A stretch of 40,981 bases of DNA from 66-474 sp051954935 (GTDB lineage Bacteria; Pseudomonadota; Gammaproteobacteria; Xanthomonadales; Rhodanobacteraceae). Below, piece after piece: positions 1-6,251 of this stretch (position 1 is the first letter of the stretch; every line of letters starts with the position of its first letter). Made by a program: the position numbers and the translations under genes. The stretch is taken from the NCBI GenBank assembly GCA_051954935.1, contig JBQCHG010000025.1:1-40981 (forward strand). Reading direction: 5' to 3'. The notes beneath the pieces were generated by a model. It saw only the letters and a list, made by a program, of their open reading frames with translations. It did not search any database and had not been told where the DNA came from.

Positions 1-45
1 TACCGCCTCGAAGGGCGAACCATCAACGTGGAGATCAGCTCGTGA
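1..45 (+). CDS. 3' end of gene spanning the window junction
   Basis: The first 15 codons of the window are open and end in TGA at 43-45. Joined to the open frame that starts at 40871 and leaves the right edge with no partial codon, they give one 51-residue protein, which is why the molecule is read as circular. The stop overlaps the GTG start of the ParB-like gene (42) by 4 bp, the same spacing used throughout this operon. No family recognised. The joined protein is rich in Arg and Ser at its N-terminus. Confidence 0.65.
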   Translation, partial: YRLEGRTINVEISS

Positions 46-1790
46 ACATCATTCAAGTACCGCTTTCGGATCTCGGCGTCGCCGAATCCAACGTGCGCAA
101 GACTGGCGGCAAGGACATCTCCGACCTGGTCGCCTCCATCAGGGCTCACGGTCTCTTGCAGAACCTGACAGTCTCGCCCGGGGTGAATGGCGTGAAGTAT
201 CGGGTGATCGCAGGCGGTCGCCGACTGCGCGCGCTGCAGGAGCTGGCCAAGAGCAAAGCCCTCCCGGCCGACTGGCCGGTGCCCTGCAACGTCGTGGACG
301 AAGCAGCCGCGGCCGAGGCGAGTCTGACCGAGAACGTCAGCCGATCACAGATGCACCCGGCCGACGAGTTCGACGCCTTCAACGCATTGGCTATGGGCCC
401 GGAGAAGGCGACCGCCGGCGACATTGCCGCGCGCTTCGGAAAGACAGAGCTCTATGTGCGGCAGCGCATGAAGCTGGCCAACGTCGCGCCGGAGATCCTC
501 AAGGAGTACCGCGCCGGCAACGCCACGCTCGAGCAGATGATGGCGCTGGCGCTGACCGATGACCAGGCGCTTCAGTTGCGCATCTGGAAATCCGCGCGGC
601 AGGAGTGGCAGCGACGTCCGGACGAGCTGCGGGAAAAGATCACAGCGGATGAAGTGTCGGTCGCATCCGGGTTGGGCAAGTTCGTCGGAGTCAAGGCTTA
701 CGAAGAAGCCGGCGGCAAGGTGCGTCGCGATCTGTTCGGCAACGACGAAGATGCCTATCTCGACAACCCGGAGCTCGCGGAGAAGCTGGCTCTGGAAAAG
801 CTGGAACGCACTGCCGAGAAGATCCGCAAGGAAGGGTGGGCATGGGTCGAGGCGCGCATCAATTTCAATTGGCAGGAGCGGCAGAAATTCGGCGAAGCAC
901 CGAGCACATGGAAGGGCAGCAAAGAGAGTTGGTCGGATGATGCGAAGAAGCACTCCGGCGCAGTCGTCCATCTTGGCCACAACGGGCAGGCCGAGATCGA
1001 GCGCGGACTGGTTAAAGCGAAGGACCGCCAGGCGGTGGAGAAAGCCGCGAATGGCAAGGTGTCCGGTGGTCGGAAAGCGCCGGCTGCGCGCAAGCCGGGG
1101 GAGCTGACCTTCGCCGCCCAGCAATACCTACAAGCCGAATGCGGCGCGCTGATCGCCGCACAGGTGGCCAAGAAGCCGCCGATCGCATTGGCGCTGCTCG
1201 CGGCCGACCTGGTCGGTGCGCTGTACTCGAACAGCTCTTCCAGTCCGCGCCGGTGGATTTACATCGAGCGCAGGTACAGCGGACGGATGCCCGGGAACAT
1301 CAGGCAATCTCCGCGCTACAAGGAGGCCGCGCGCGCGATCGAGGAGCAGGCGAAGGCGTGGGTCACGCTGCTGCCGAAGAAGCACTCGGAAGCCCGAGCG
1401 TGGATCCTCGAGCAGGATGAGGACACGGTGCAGCAGCTGCTGGCCTTCCTTGTCGCGCGCGAGATCGACGTTGTCGATACCAGCAACGGCGAGAAGGACG
1501 GCATCGTTGATCTAGCCGCCGCTGCGGAAGTGGATCTCGGCCAGCACTGGAAGCCGACGAAGGATTGGGTGTTCACGCTACCGAAAAGCACCGTGCTGGC
1601 GATGGCGAAGGATGCCGGTGCGACTGCGGTCGAGCTGGCCACGCTCGGCAAAATGCCGAAGGCAAAGCTGCCCGAAGCGGCCGCGGCGTGCTTCAAGGCG
1701 GGCTGGCTCCCGAAGCCGCTGCGGCCCGTCGCGGTGAAGCCTGCCGCCAAGAAGAAGGCGCCCGCCAAGAAGGCGAAGCGCGCGTCGTGA
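42..1790 (+). CDS. Orphan ParB-like DNA-binding protein
   Basis: 582 residues, GTG start overlapping the previous stop by 4 bp. The N-terminal ParB/Spo0J nuclease-like domain carries the CTP-binding-type box GGRRLRA (58-64) and ENVSR...HPADEF (97-110). A helix-turn-helix follows at about 125-145 (DIAARFGKTELYVRQRM). The long middle is unassigned, and the C-terminus is a Lys/Ala/Pro-rich histone-like tail (about 560-582) likely to bind DNA non-specifically. ParB proteins load on parS sites as CTP-dependent clamps and normally work with a ParA ATPase; none is present here. In a phage early operon it more likely acts as a regulator or nucleoid-like factor, or is a plasmid-derived remnant. Family assignment is firm; role is inferred. 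Confidence 0.85.
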   Translation: MNIIQVPLSDLGVAESNVRKTGGKDISDLVASIRAHGLLQNLTVSPGVNGVKYRVIAGGRRLRALQELAKSKALPADWPVPCNVVDEAAAAEASLTENVSRSQMHPADEFDAFNALAMGPEKATAGDIAARFGKTELYVRQRMKLANVAPEILKEYRAGNATLEQMMALALTDDQALQLRIWKSARQEWQRRPDELREKITADEVSVASGLGKFVGVKAYEEAGGKVRRDLFGNDEDAYLDNPELAEKLALEKLERTAEKIRKEGWAWVEARINFNWQERQKFGEAPSTWKGSKESWSDDAKKHSGAVVHLGHNGQAEIERGLVKAKDRQAVEKAANGKVSGGRKAPAARKPGELTFAAQQYLQAECGALIAAQVAKKPPIALALLAADLVGALYSNSSSSPRRWIYIERRYSGRMPGNIRQSPRYKEAARAIEEQAKAWVTLLPKKHSEARAWILEQDEDTVQQLLAFLVAREIDVVDTSNGEKDGIVDLAAAAEVDLGQHWKPTKDWVFTLPKSTVLAMAKDAGATAVELATLGKMPKAKLPEAAAACFKAGWLPKPLRPVAVKPAAKKKAPAKKAKRAS

Positions 1791-2056
1791 GCATCGCCGC
1801 TCGCCACCTGCAGCTTCGCCGGCCACGCAAGGACAGGGATGTCACGTGGTCCCGTGGCGCCTCGGAGGAAGGGATCACATGGGTGTTCTGGCGCCGCGAT
1901 TTCCGCCGCGCGGTCCACATGCGCGCGATCACGCTGCTGGAAGAAGAGGCGGCAGGGAATGGCGAGTTCGGGCCGCGCACGCTGCGCCAGGCGTGGCGGG
2001 AACTGCGCGATCTCGTTGACGAGATAGACCTGGCAGCTATGGAGCAAACCGCATGA
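1787..2056 (+). CDS. Hypothetical protein, 89 aa
   Basis: GTG start inside the ParB gene end (GTGA overlap) and an ATGA overlap with the next gene show translational coupling. The protein is basic at the N-terminus, with WVFWRRDFRRA near residue 32, and acidic and helical at the C-terminus. No recognised domain. A TTG or ATG further in would be possible, but the 4-bp overlap favours this start. Confidence 0.65.
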   Translation: MSIAARHLQLRRPRKDRDVTWSRGASEEGITWVFWRRDFRRAVHMRAITLLEEEAAGNGEFGPRTLRQAWRELRDLVDEIDLAAMEQTA

Positions 2057-2229
2057 CTCCGAACGAATTGCGCGAGCTGGCCGATAACAAGTCGGACCTA
2101 TCGAAATCTGAGTGGGTGAAAAGGGTGTGTTCCGCCCTCCGCGCCTGCGCAGACGAAAAGGAGCGCGGCTTCGGCTGGGACGCCAACCCGTGGGTGTGGG
2201 TGATCGAGTTCAAGCGAGTCGAGCAATGA
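2053..2229 (+). CDS. Hypothetical protein, 58 aa
   Basis: Short gene linked to both neighbours by 4-bp ATGA overlaps (2053-2056 and 2226-2229). The sequence has a helical Lys/Glu/Arg-rich first half, one Cys-x4-Cys pair and a Trp-rich end (DANPWVWVIEF). No family recognised; the call rests on coupling and on its position between ParB and AlpA. Confidence 0.6.
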   Translation: MTPNELRELADNKSDLSKSEWVKRVCSALRACADEKERGFGWDANPWVWVIEFKRVEQ

Positions 2230-2432
2230 CCGAAGCACTCATCGAGCGCCGCATCCGCATCGAGGAGGTCATGCGCCAGACCGGCCTCTCGCGCGCGGGC
2301 GTATACCGGCACGAGAAGACCGATCCGAACTTCCCGAAGCACATCAAGGAAGGCGCCACGTCGCTGTGGGTCGAATCCGAAGTGCAGCGATGGATCCGCG
2401 AGAGCATTCGCGCGGCCAGGGATGCGGCGTAG
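2226..2432 (+). CDS. AlpA-family regulator / candidate excisionase
   Basis: 68 residues with the MerR-like winged helix-turn-helix of the AlpA family: IEEVMRQTGLSRAGVYRHE (12-30) followed by FPKHIKEG and a trailing helix with W.ESEVQRWI. Proteins of this family act as small transcription activators or as recombination directionality factors beside P4-type integrases. Here the integrase lies about 900 bp downstream, beyond the cassette array. Two triplets of 10-bp-phased GAGAC repeats in attP (4599-4686) are plausible binding sites. The stop is followed within a few bases by half of an integron attC site, so the cassette array begins exactly at the end of this gene. Confidence 0.8.
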   Translation: MTEALIERRIRIEEVMRQTGLSRAGVYRHEKTDPNFPKHIKEGATSLWVESEVQRWIRESIRAARDAA

Positions 2433-2438
2433 CAATAG

Positions 2439-2463
2439 GCGTCCGCTGGAATGAAGAGTTAGC
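2439..2463 (+). repeat. 3' half of an attC site at the array's left edge
   Basis: GCGTCCGCTGGAATGAA (2439-2455) followed by GTTAGC (2458-2463) matches the right half of the complete attC at 2740-2795 almost base for base, including the L' box and the extra G. The matching left half (GCTAAC...AGCGG) is absent. Instead the alpA stop lies 7 bp upstream. Either a deletion fused phage DNA to the middle of an attC, or the array entered by recombination that kept only this half. Confidence 0.75.
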
Positions 2464-2485
2464 ACTCACGACTTTGGAGAACAAC

Positions 2486-2737
2486 ATGCTCAAGGCATTT
2501 CGATTTGACGAAGACCTCTACGCTGCGGAAACCGAGGAACAGGCCCGCGCGTGCTGGAAGGAAGATACCGGCGAAGAGTACGCCGAGGAAGTGCAGGAGC
2601 TTGACGATGCGGAATTGGATGCGCCTCAGCCCGAGTTCGACGAGAACGAAAACCAGACAGGCGGCACGACCAGCGTGCGCCAGATGCTGGCCGAGCATGG
2701 CGACGAACCCGGCTGGCTCGCTGGCGGTAACTGGTGA
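2486..2737 (+). CDS. Cassette gene 1: very acidic 83-aa protein
   Basis: ATG with GGAG at 2476-2479. The product has about 24 Asp/Glu against 5 Lys/Arg in 83 residues, concentrated at 8-60 (for example EEYAEEVQELDDAELD), and an uncharged Gly/Trp end (GWLAGGNW). No recognised family. Strong acidity in a small phage- or cassette-borne protein is compatible with DNA mimicry, such as an inhibitor of restriction or another DNA-binding enzyme, but composition alone cannot show that. The stop lies 2 bp before the attC left core, as expected for a cassette gene. Confidence 0.7.
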   Translation: MLKAFRFDEDLYAAETEEQARACWKEDTGEEYAEEVQELDDAELDAPQPEFDENENQTGGTTSVRQMLAEHGDEPGWLAGGNW

Positions 2738-2739
2738 GT

Positions 2740-2795
2740 GCTAACACCCGAATTTAGCGGCGCGCGCAGCGCGTCCGCTGGAATGAATAGTTAGC
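2740..2795 (+). repeat. attC site 1 (56 bp)
   Basis: Left core GCTAAC (2740-2745) pairs with right core GTTAGC (2790-2795). Inside, AATTTAGCGG (2751-2760) pairs with CCGCTGGAAT (2775-2784), leaving one unpaired G as in known attC sites. A GCGC-rich stem forms the centre. The folded single strand is the form recognised by integron integrases. Its length is identical to the next site. Confidence 0.85.
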
Positions 2796-2812
2796 GAGCA
2801 TTGGAGAAAAAC

Positions 2813-2941
2813 GTGGATTTCGACCGCGAAGTGAACCGCATTGGCAGGCGCAAGGCGCTACTGTTCTTTGGCAAAAGGCTGCTAATTGCGCTTGCGATTC
2901 TCTATTTTGCAATTGCCGCATACGGACACTTTGCGCGCTAA
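2813..2941 (+). CDS. Cassette gene 2: 42-aa membrane peptide
   Basis: GTG start with GGAG at 2803-2806. The sequence has a charged N-terminus (DFDREVNRIGRRK) and one membrane segment of about 20 residues (LLIALAILYFAIAAYG), ending in HFAR. Its TAA overlaps the left core of the next attC (2937-2942), the tightest cassette layout possible. No family recognised. A small inner-membrane peptide could be a toxin, a membrane-protein modulator or an exclusion factor; none is demonstrated. Too short for most gene finders. Confidence 0.65.
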   Translation: MDFDREVNRIGRRKALLFFGKRLLIALAILYFAIAAYGHFAR

Positions 2942-2992
2942 CGCCTGAAATAAGCGGCGCTGGTACAGCGTCCGCTTGATTGAACTGTTAGC
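2937..2992 (+). repeat. attC site 2 (56 bp)
   Basis: GCTAAC (2937-2942) pairs with GTTAGC (2987-2992). AATAAGCGG (2949-2957) pairs with CCGCTT-ATT (2972-2980) with a single extrahelical G at 2978. The centre is a perfect CGCTG/CAGCG hairpin with a GTA loop. This is the best-formed attC of the array. Confidence 0.88.
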
Positions 2993-3013
2993 CGTCATGG
3001 CTATGGAGGAACG

Positions 3014-3253
3014 ATGGACGCGACACGAAACGAAATTGACCGGCACCAGACCGCAGGCGACCAGGACGAAACACAGTGGGCGAAAGGACCATTTGACGAT
3101 GGCGCGCAAGCACGCATTGAAGGGTTCGGGCGCCGGCATGCGCCGCCAGAGGACGTCATTGGTGCGTTTGCGCGCAAGAGCTGGCTGGCGGGTTGGTCGG
3201 ATGCTGACATGGGCATCTTGGCCGATGGGCTTGCGATGCCGGTAACGAAGTGA
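3014..3253 (+). CDS. Cassette gene 3: 79-aa hypothetical protein
   Basis: ATG preceded by a strong GGAGG (3004-3008). The N-terminus is polar and charged. The second half contains GFGRRHAPPEDVI and RKSWLAGWSDADMG; the R-x-WL-x-GW-x-A pattern is loosely like ribosome modulation factor proteins, too weak for an assignment. The stop is 2 bp before GCTAAC of the third attC-like site. An overlapping frame starting at 2997 is rejected because its product is Arg-rich and has no better ribosome site. Confidence 0.6.
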   Translation: MDATRNEIDRHQTAGDQDETQWAKGPFDDGAQARIEGFGRRHAPPEDVIGAFARKSWLAGWSDADMGILADGLAMPVTK

Positions 3254-3255
3254 CG

Positions 3256-3313
3256 GCTAACTTGTAATTCTGCCCCAGAGTGGGGTGTAACGACGCCCTG
3301 AGCCGTGTTATGC
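3256..3313 (+). repeat. Candidate third attC, divergent
   Basis: GCTAAC (3256-3261) follows the stop of cassette gene 3, and a GTTATGC right core (3307-3313) lies 58 bp on, 4 bp before the integrase stop codon. GGCTAAC can pair with GTTATGCC apart from one bulged T. The middle holds a CCCC/GGGG hairpin (3273-3285) but lacks the L boxes shared by sites 1 and 2. It may be an attC of another lineage, a decayed site, or the phage secondary site into which the array was inserted. Confidence 0.5.
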
Positions 3314-3317
3314 CGCA

Positions 3318-4517
3318 TCATGCACGCAGCTTGACCACCTTCCGGTCTTCGCGCATTTCATCCAGCATGTCCGCCCACGCCTGCATCATCTTGCGGCGCT
3401 GCTGCAGGTAGAGCGCGTAGTTGTAATCGCCGCGCACTGACGAATCCGTGTGCGCGAGCTGGGCCTCGATCCAGTCGGTGTTGAACCCGGCCTCGTGCAG
3501 CCGGGTCGAGGCCATCGAGCGGAACCCGTGCCAGGTCATTTCATCGCCGGTGTAGCCGAGCCTCCGCAACGCGCTGGTGATCGTGTTCTCCGACATCGGC
3601 CGCGCGCGCGAATGAACCGCCGGGAAGACATAGCGCCCCTCGCCGGTGAGCGCCTGCACTTCTTTCAGGATCGCGACCGCCTGCTTCGACAGCGGCACGA
3701 TGTGCGGCTCGCGCATCTTCATCTTCTCGGCCGGGATGCGCCACTCGGCGGCGTCCAGGTCAATCTCCGCCCATTCCGCATGCCGCAAATTGCTCGGCCG
3801 CACGAACACCAGCGGTGCCAGCTTGAGCGCGTGGATTGTGACGCCGCGGCCGTTGTATCCATCGATCGCGCGGAGCAGCGCGCCGATCTCGCCAGGGGTT
3901 TTAACGCTCGGGTGATTGCGGGCATTGACGGGCGTCAGCGACTCGCGGAGCGCCGGCGTGGGATCGTTGTCGGCGCGCGCCGTCGAGATCGCATAGCGGA
4001 TGATGCGGCCGACGTTCTGTAGCAGTCGGTGCGCGGTCTCGATCTTGCCCTGTTGCTCAGGGCGCCGGATCAGCGCCAGCAGCTCGAGCGTGGTCAGCGA
4101 TCGCATGGTGCGACGCCCGATGTACGGATAGGCGTACGTTTCCAGCAGCCATTTCAGCTTCGCACGGGTGGTTTCCGCGAGCGTCTGCTTGGCGCGCCAC
4201 TCCTCCGCCACGTCCTTGAAGACGTCCGACCCGATGACTTCGGTCCGGTAGCGCTCCTCGCGGCGTGCGGAGGCAGGATCCTCACCGCGGGCGAGTTTCG
4301 CTCTTTCGGCGGTCAAGCGCTGCCGAGCATCCTGGAGGGAGACTTCCGGGTAAGCGCCGAGCCCTATCATCTGGGCTTTGCCGGCGAAGCGATACCGGAA
4401 GCGCCACAGACGCGCCCCGGTGGGCCTGACCTCGATGCACAGGCCGTCGCGATCGGCCACGCGGTAGAGCCGCGGACGCGGTTTCAGGGCACGCAGACGG
4501 GTGTCGGTCAGCGGCAT
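3318..4517 (-). CDS. int: P4-type tyrosine integrase
   Basis: 399 residues of the P4-like phage and island integrase family. It has an N-terminal arm-binding DUF4102 domain (1-90, MPLTDTRLRALKP), a central SAM-like core-binding domain (about 95-190) and a C-terminal catalytic domain. Catalytic residues by motif: R240 (FVRPSNLRHAEW), K267 (EKMKMREPHIVPL), H330 and R333 (TWHGFR), H356 (LAHTD) and nucleophile Tyr, most likely Y365 (RGDYNYALYLQQRR). It integrates the phage at a tRNA-like core by recombining attP, which lies just upstream of its start (4521-4790). It is convergent with the cassette array. It is not an IntI: the family and domain layout differ and the IntI-specific insertion is absent. 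Confidence 0.95.
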   Translation of the reverse strand: MPLTDTRLRALKPRPRLYRVADRDGLCIEVRPTGARLWRFRYRFAGKAQMIGLGAYPEVSLQDARQRLTAERAKLARGEDPASARREERYRTEVIGSDVFKDVAEEWRAKQTLAETTRAKLKWLLETYAYPYIGRRTMRSLTTLELLALIRRPEQQGKIETAHRLLQNVGRIIRYAISTARADNDPTPALRESLTPVNARNHPSVKTPGEIGALLRAIDGYNGRGVTIHALKLAPLVFVRPSNLRHAEWAEIDLDAAEWRIPAEKMKMREPHIVPLSKQAVAILKEVQALTGEGRYVFPAVHSRARPMSENTITSALRRLGYTGDEMTWHGFRSMASTRLHEAGFNTDWIEAQLAHTDSSVRGDYNYALYLQQRRKMMQAWADMLDEMREDRKVVKLRA

Positions 4518-4520
4518 GGT

Positions 4521-4790
4521 GTGAGTACGGGTCCCCTCGGAAGCCTTAAATCCACGGCCGTACTCACGATGGTACTCACAAACCGGGTGCGATGCGTGGA
4601 GACGACATGAGACGCGCAGAGACGGTCGGATTGCTCAAAACGGCGTCCCCAAGCGGTTGTTGAGACGGCTGGAGACGCCGTGAGACAGGTTTATGGCGCC
4701 CGAACTTGGACTCGAATGGTTCCATGCAAACCGCATTGCAGCAGGGTTTCACGTGGAACCGGTGCGCGGCGTACTCACAATCGTACTCAC
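4521..4790. other. attP: attP: tRNA-like core with flanking arm repeats
   Basis: On the minus strand, 4716-4694 reads TTCGAGTCC then AAGTTCGGGCGCCA: a T-loop, partial T-stem, acceptor stem and CCA like a tRNA 3' end, while the sequence before it cannot pair as a T-arm. That is the form expected of an attP core. GTACTCAC occurs at 4560-4567 and 4572-4579 on the int side and at 4771-4778 and 4783-4790 on the far side, both pairs spaced 12 bp start to start, with an inverted copy at 4521-4528. These are natural arm-type integrase sites. Because both arms are present, the phage is not cut at this site in the sequenced molecule. Confidence 0.8.
4599..4686 (+). repeat. Two triplets of GAGAC repeats phased at 10 bp
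   Basis: GAGAC begins at 4599, 4609 and 4619, and again at 4662, 4672 and 4682, so each cluster has exactly one helical turn between copies. They lie between the int-side arm sites and the core. Phased direct repeats in this place are typical of excisionase or accessory bending-protein sites; the AlpA-like protein (2226-2432) is the candidate ligand. Confidence 0.7.
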
Positions 4791-4922
4791 AGAGAGCCCC
4801 GGCTTCGACCGCATCGCATCCTGCGAATCGTCAGACCACCGGGGCGCCATCAGGGTCGCTGATCGAGAGGCTGGGCGGTATCGGCTCACGCCCTGAGATC
4901 GTGTCGGGATTACCTTACACGG

Positions 4923-5222
4923 ATGCCTGCGAACAAGGGCCGATCCGAAGAACGCCTTCCGTGCGCCGTGTGCGATGCCTGCGGCGGGTTCTGCTACGAA
5001 TCTCATCTGATCGAGCGCCGATGCTTCAGATGCTTCGCTGGCGTGTTGGTGAACGCGGGTCTGTTCTACTTCATGGAGATAGACGGCGAGCGATACGCGA
5101 TTCCGTTGCCGGAGGTGAGCGCTGCGCCGGATGCGTGCTTTACGGTGAATGTCACCGACCCGCCGCCCGAGGTGCTGCTCGACCGCGCTCGGAAGTGGGA
5201 GCGTAGATTCGAGAATGGCTAA
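4923..5222 (+). CDS. Zinc-ribbon-like hypothetical protein, 99 aa
   Basis: Two Cys pairs near the N-terminus (PCAVCDACGGFCYES and RRCFRCFAG) can form a zinc ribbon. They are followed by a hydrophobic stretch (GVLVNAGLFYFMEI) and an acidic-basic tail. It is a single plus-strand gene between attP and the tail operon, so in the integrated prophage it would lie at the very end next to host DNA, a common place for cargo genes. Its ribosome site is weak. Function unknown. Confidence 0.6.
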   Translation: MPANKGRSEERLPCAVCDACGGFCYESHLIERRCFRCFAGVLVNAGLFYFMEIDGERYAIPLPEVSAAPDACFTVNVTDPPPEVLLDRARKWERRFENG

Positions 5223-5265
5223 GGCACTGGCCAGCGACTGCGCCACCAGCGCCAGAGGACATGTC

Positions 5266-6249
5266 TCATTTTGCTTCCAGTGCCGACAGTCGCGCATCGA
5301 ATCCGCGCGCGATGAACAGCAGCAGTTCGTCGGTGCGAAATGCGTAACGATCGCCAGCGGCTATAGCGGGCTGCACAACGATGGTAGTGGTGGCGCCCGT
5401 AGGCTCCTTGGTAGTCGGATCAAGCACCGGTTCTTCGGTGGTTACTTCCGGCTCGGCATCCCACGAATCGTGGCAGATGAAACCGTAGCGCGTAGGGTCG
5501 AGTCCGAAAGATTGGCCTAGCTCGATAGCGCGCTGCACGGTCATGCCGATATGCAGGCGAGCAAGACTCGCCCCCTTGGCAGCCACTGCATCGAGGAACT
5601 GGAACGTACCGATCTCGACGGCGAGAGCCTTGGCCCAGGCGATCTCGGAATCGGTCAGCGGTGCGATCGCTGTCTTCTCGCGAGCATCGGACGTATTGAT
5701 GGTGCCAGTGCCAGCATAAATCACATGCCAGCGATTCGAAGCGCCTCCGAGGTTGTACGTGTTGTCAGTCTGGGGATAGAACGCTGTGGAACTGACATTA
5801 GCGACAAGCGTCCCGGATACCGAGAACATGAATAAGGATGACTTGAGGAATAGCTTCTTGTAAGCAGAGGCCCCGCGGTCATAAGCGAAGATGTTGCACG
5901 TATCGTCACTCGGGTAGTAATACATCTCTACGCCGACGCCTGAAGTCGGCAAGGTGCCACTGTAGGTGCCTCCGCGAAGGAGCCCCTTGAAGTCCTGCAT
6001 CGGCCCCGCGCAAGTCAATTGCCCATTCGAAGCAAGGGCAAATGCATTGCTGGCCGTCACGCTACCCGTGTTGACATTCAGCCCGTTGCAGTTGATCGAA
6101 AGCACCTGATAACCGGTGCCATACTCAATACAATTGATCGTTCCGGTGTTGCCGTTTTCGTCGTAGACCAGTTCGATGCCGGCGCCCGATGAAACGCCAT
6201 CGGATGTGGCGATGGTGAAGATCGGTGTGAGGGTTTGCGCGACGTTCAT
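5266..6249 (-). CDS. Tail fibre/spike with C-terminal S74 chaperone
   Basis: 327 residues. The first ~160 are beta-rich repeats typical of a fibre shaft. NTYNLGGASNRW (163-174) and TINTSDAREK (183-192) mark the start of a peptidase S74 intramolecular chaperone, with S187 as the cleavage nucleophile and K192 as the partner in the S-D-x-R-x-K motif. The chaperone helps the fibre trimerise and is then cut off. It is the last gene of the long minus-strand late operon and carries host specificity. A second S74 protein is encoded at 6898-8175. Confidence 0.85.
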   Translation of the reverse strand: MNVAQTLTPIFTIATSDGVSSGAGIELVYDENGNTGTINCIEYGTGYQVLSINCNGLNVNTGSVTASNAFALASNGQLTCAGPMQDFKGLLRGGTYSGTLPTSGVGVEMYYYPSDDTCNIFAYDRGASAYKKLFLKSSLFMFSVSGTLVANVSSTAFYPQTDNTYNLGGASNRWHVIYAGTGTINTSDAREKTAIAPLTDSEIAWAKALAVEIGTFQFLDAVAAKGASLARLHIGMTVQRAIELGQSFGLDPTRYGFICHDSWDAEPEVTTEEPVLDPTTKEPTGATTTIVVQPAIAAGDRYAFRTDELLLFIARGFDARLSALEAK

Positions 6250-6251
6250 GG

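Larger units (their letters stand above)
2459..3307 (+). mobile_element. Integron-type gene cassette array without integron integrase
   Basis: Three short genes, each with its own Shine-Dalgarno and no clear promoter, are separated by imperfect palindromes with attC architecture. Using the G/TT exchange point of each right-hand core, the units are 2459-2790 (332 bp), 2791-2987 (197 bp) and 2988-3307 (320 bp). Each gene stops at or just before the left core of its attC (TGA 2735-2737, TAA 2939-2941, TGA 3251-3253), the standard cassette layout. All genes read in the same sense as the phage early operon. There is no intI, attI or Pc in the window, so this is an attC cluster lacking an integrase, carried by a phage. 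Confidence is high for the first two attC sites and lower for the last. Confidence 0.82.

Noticed and set aside
3266..3290. Rho-independent terminator between cassettes and int
   Set aside because: A CCCC/GGGG stem exists but no T run follows on either strand; it is better read as the stem of the last attC-like site, with low confidence.
3318..4517. Integron integrase
   Set aside because: Domain layout (DUF4102 arm domain, P4-type catalytic motifs) and its own attP show it is the phage integrase; the IntI-specific insert is absent.
4694..4716. A tRNA gene
   Set aside because: Only the T-loop to CCA part is present; the upstream half cannot form the T-arm or the other arms. It is an att core.
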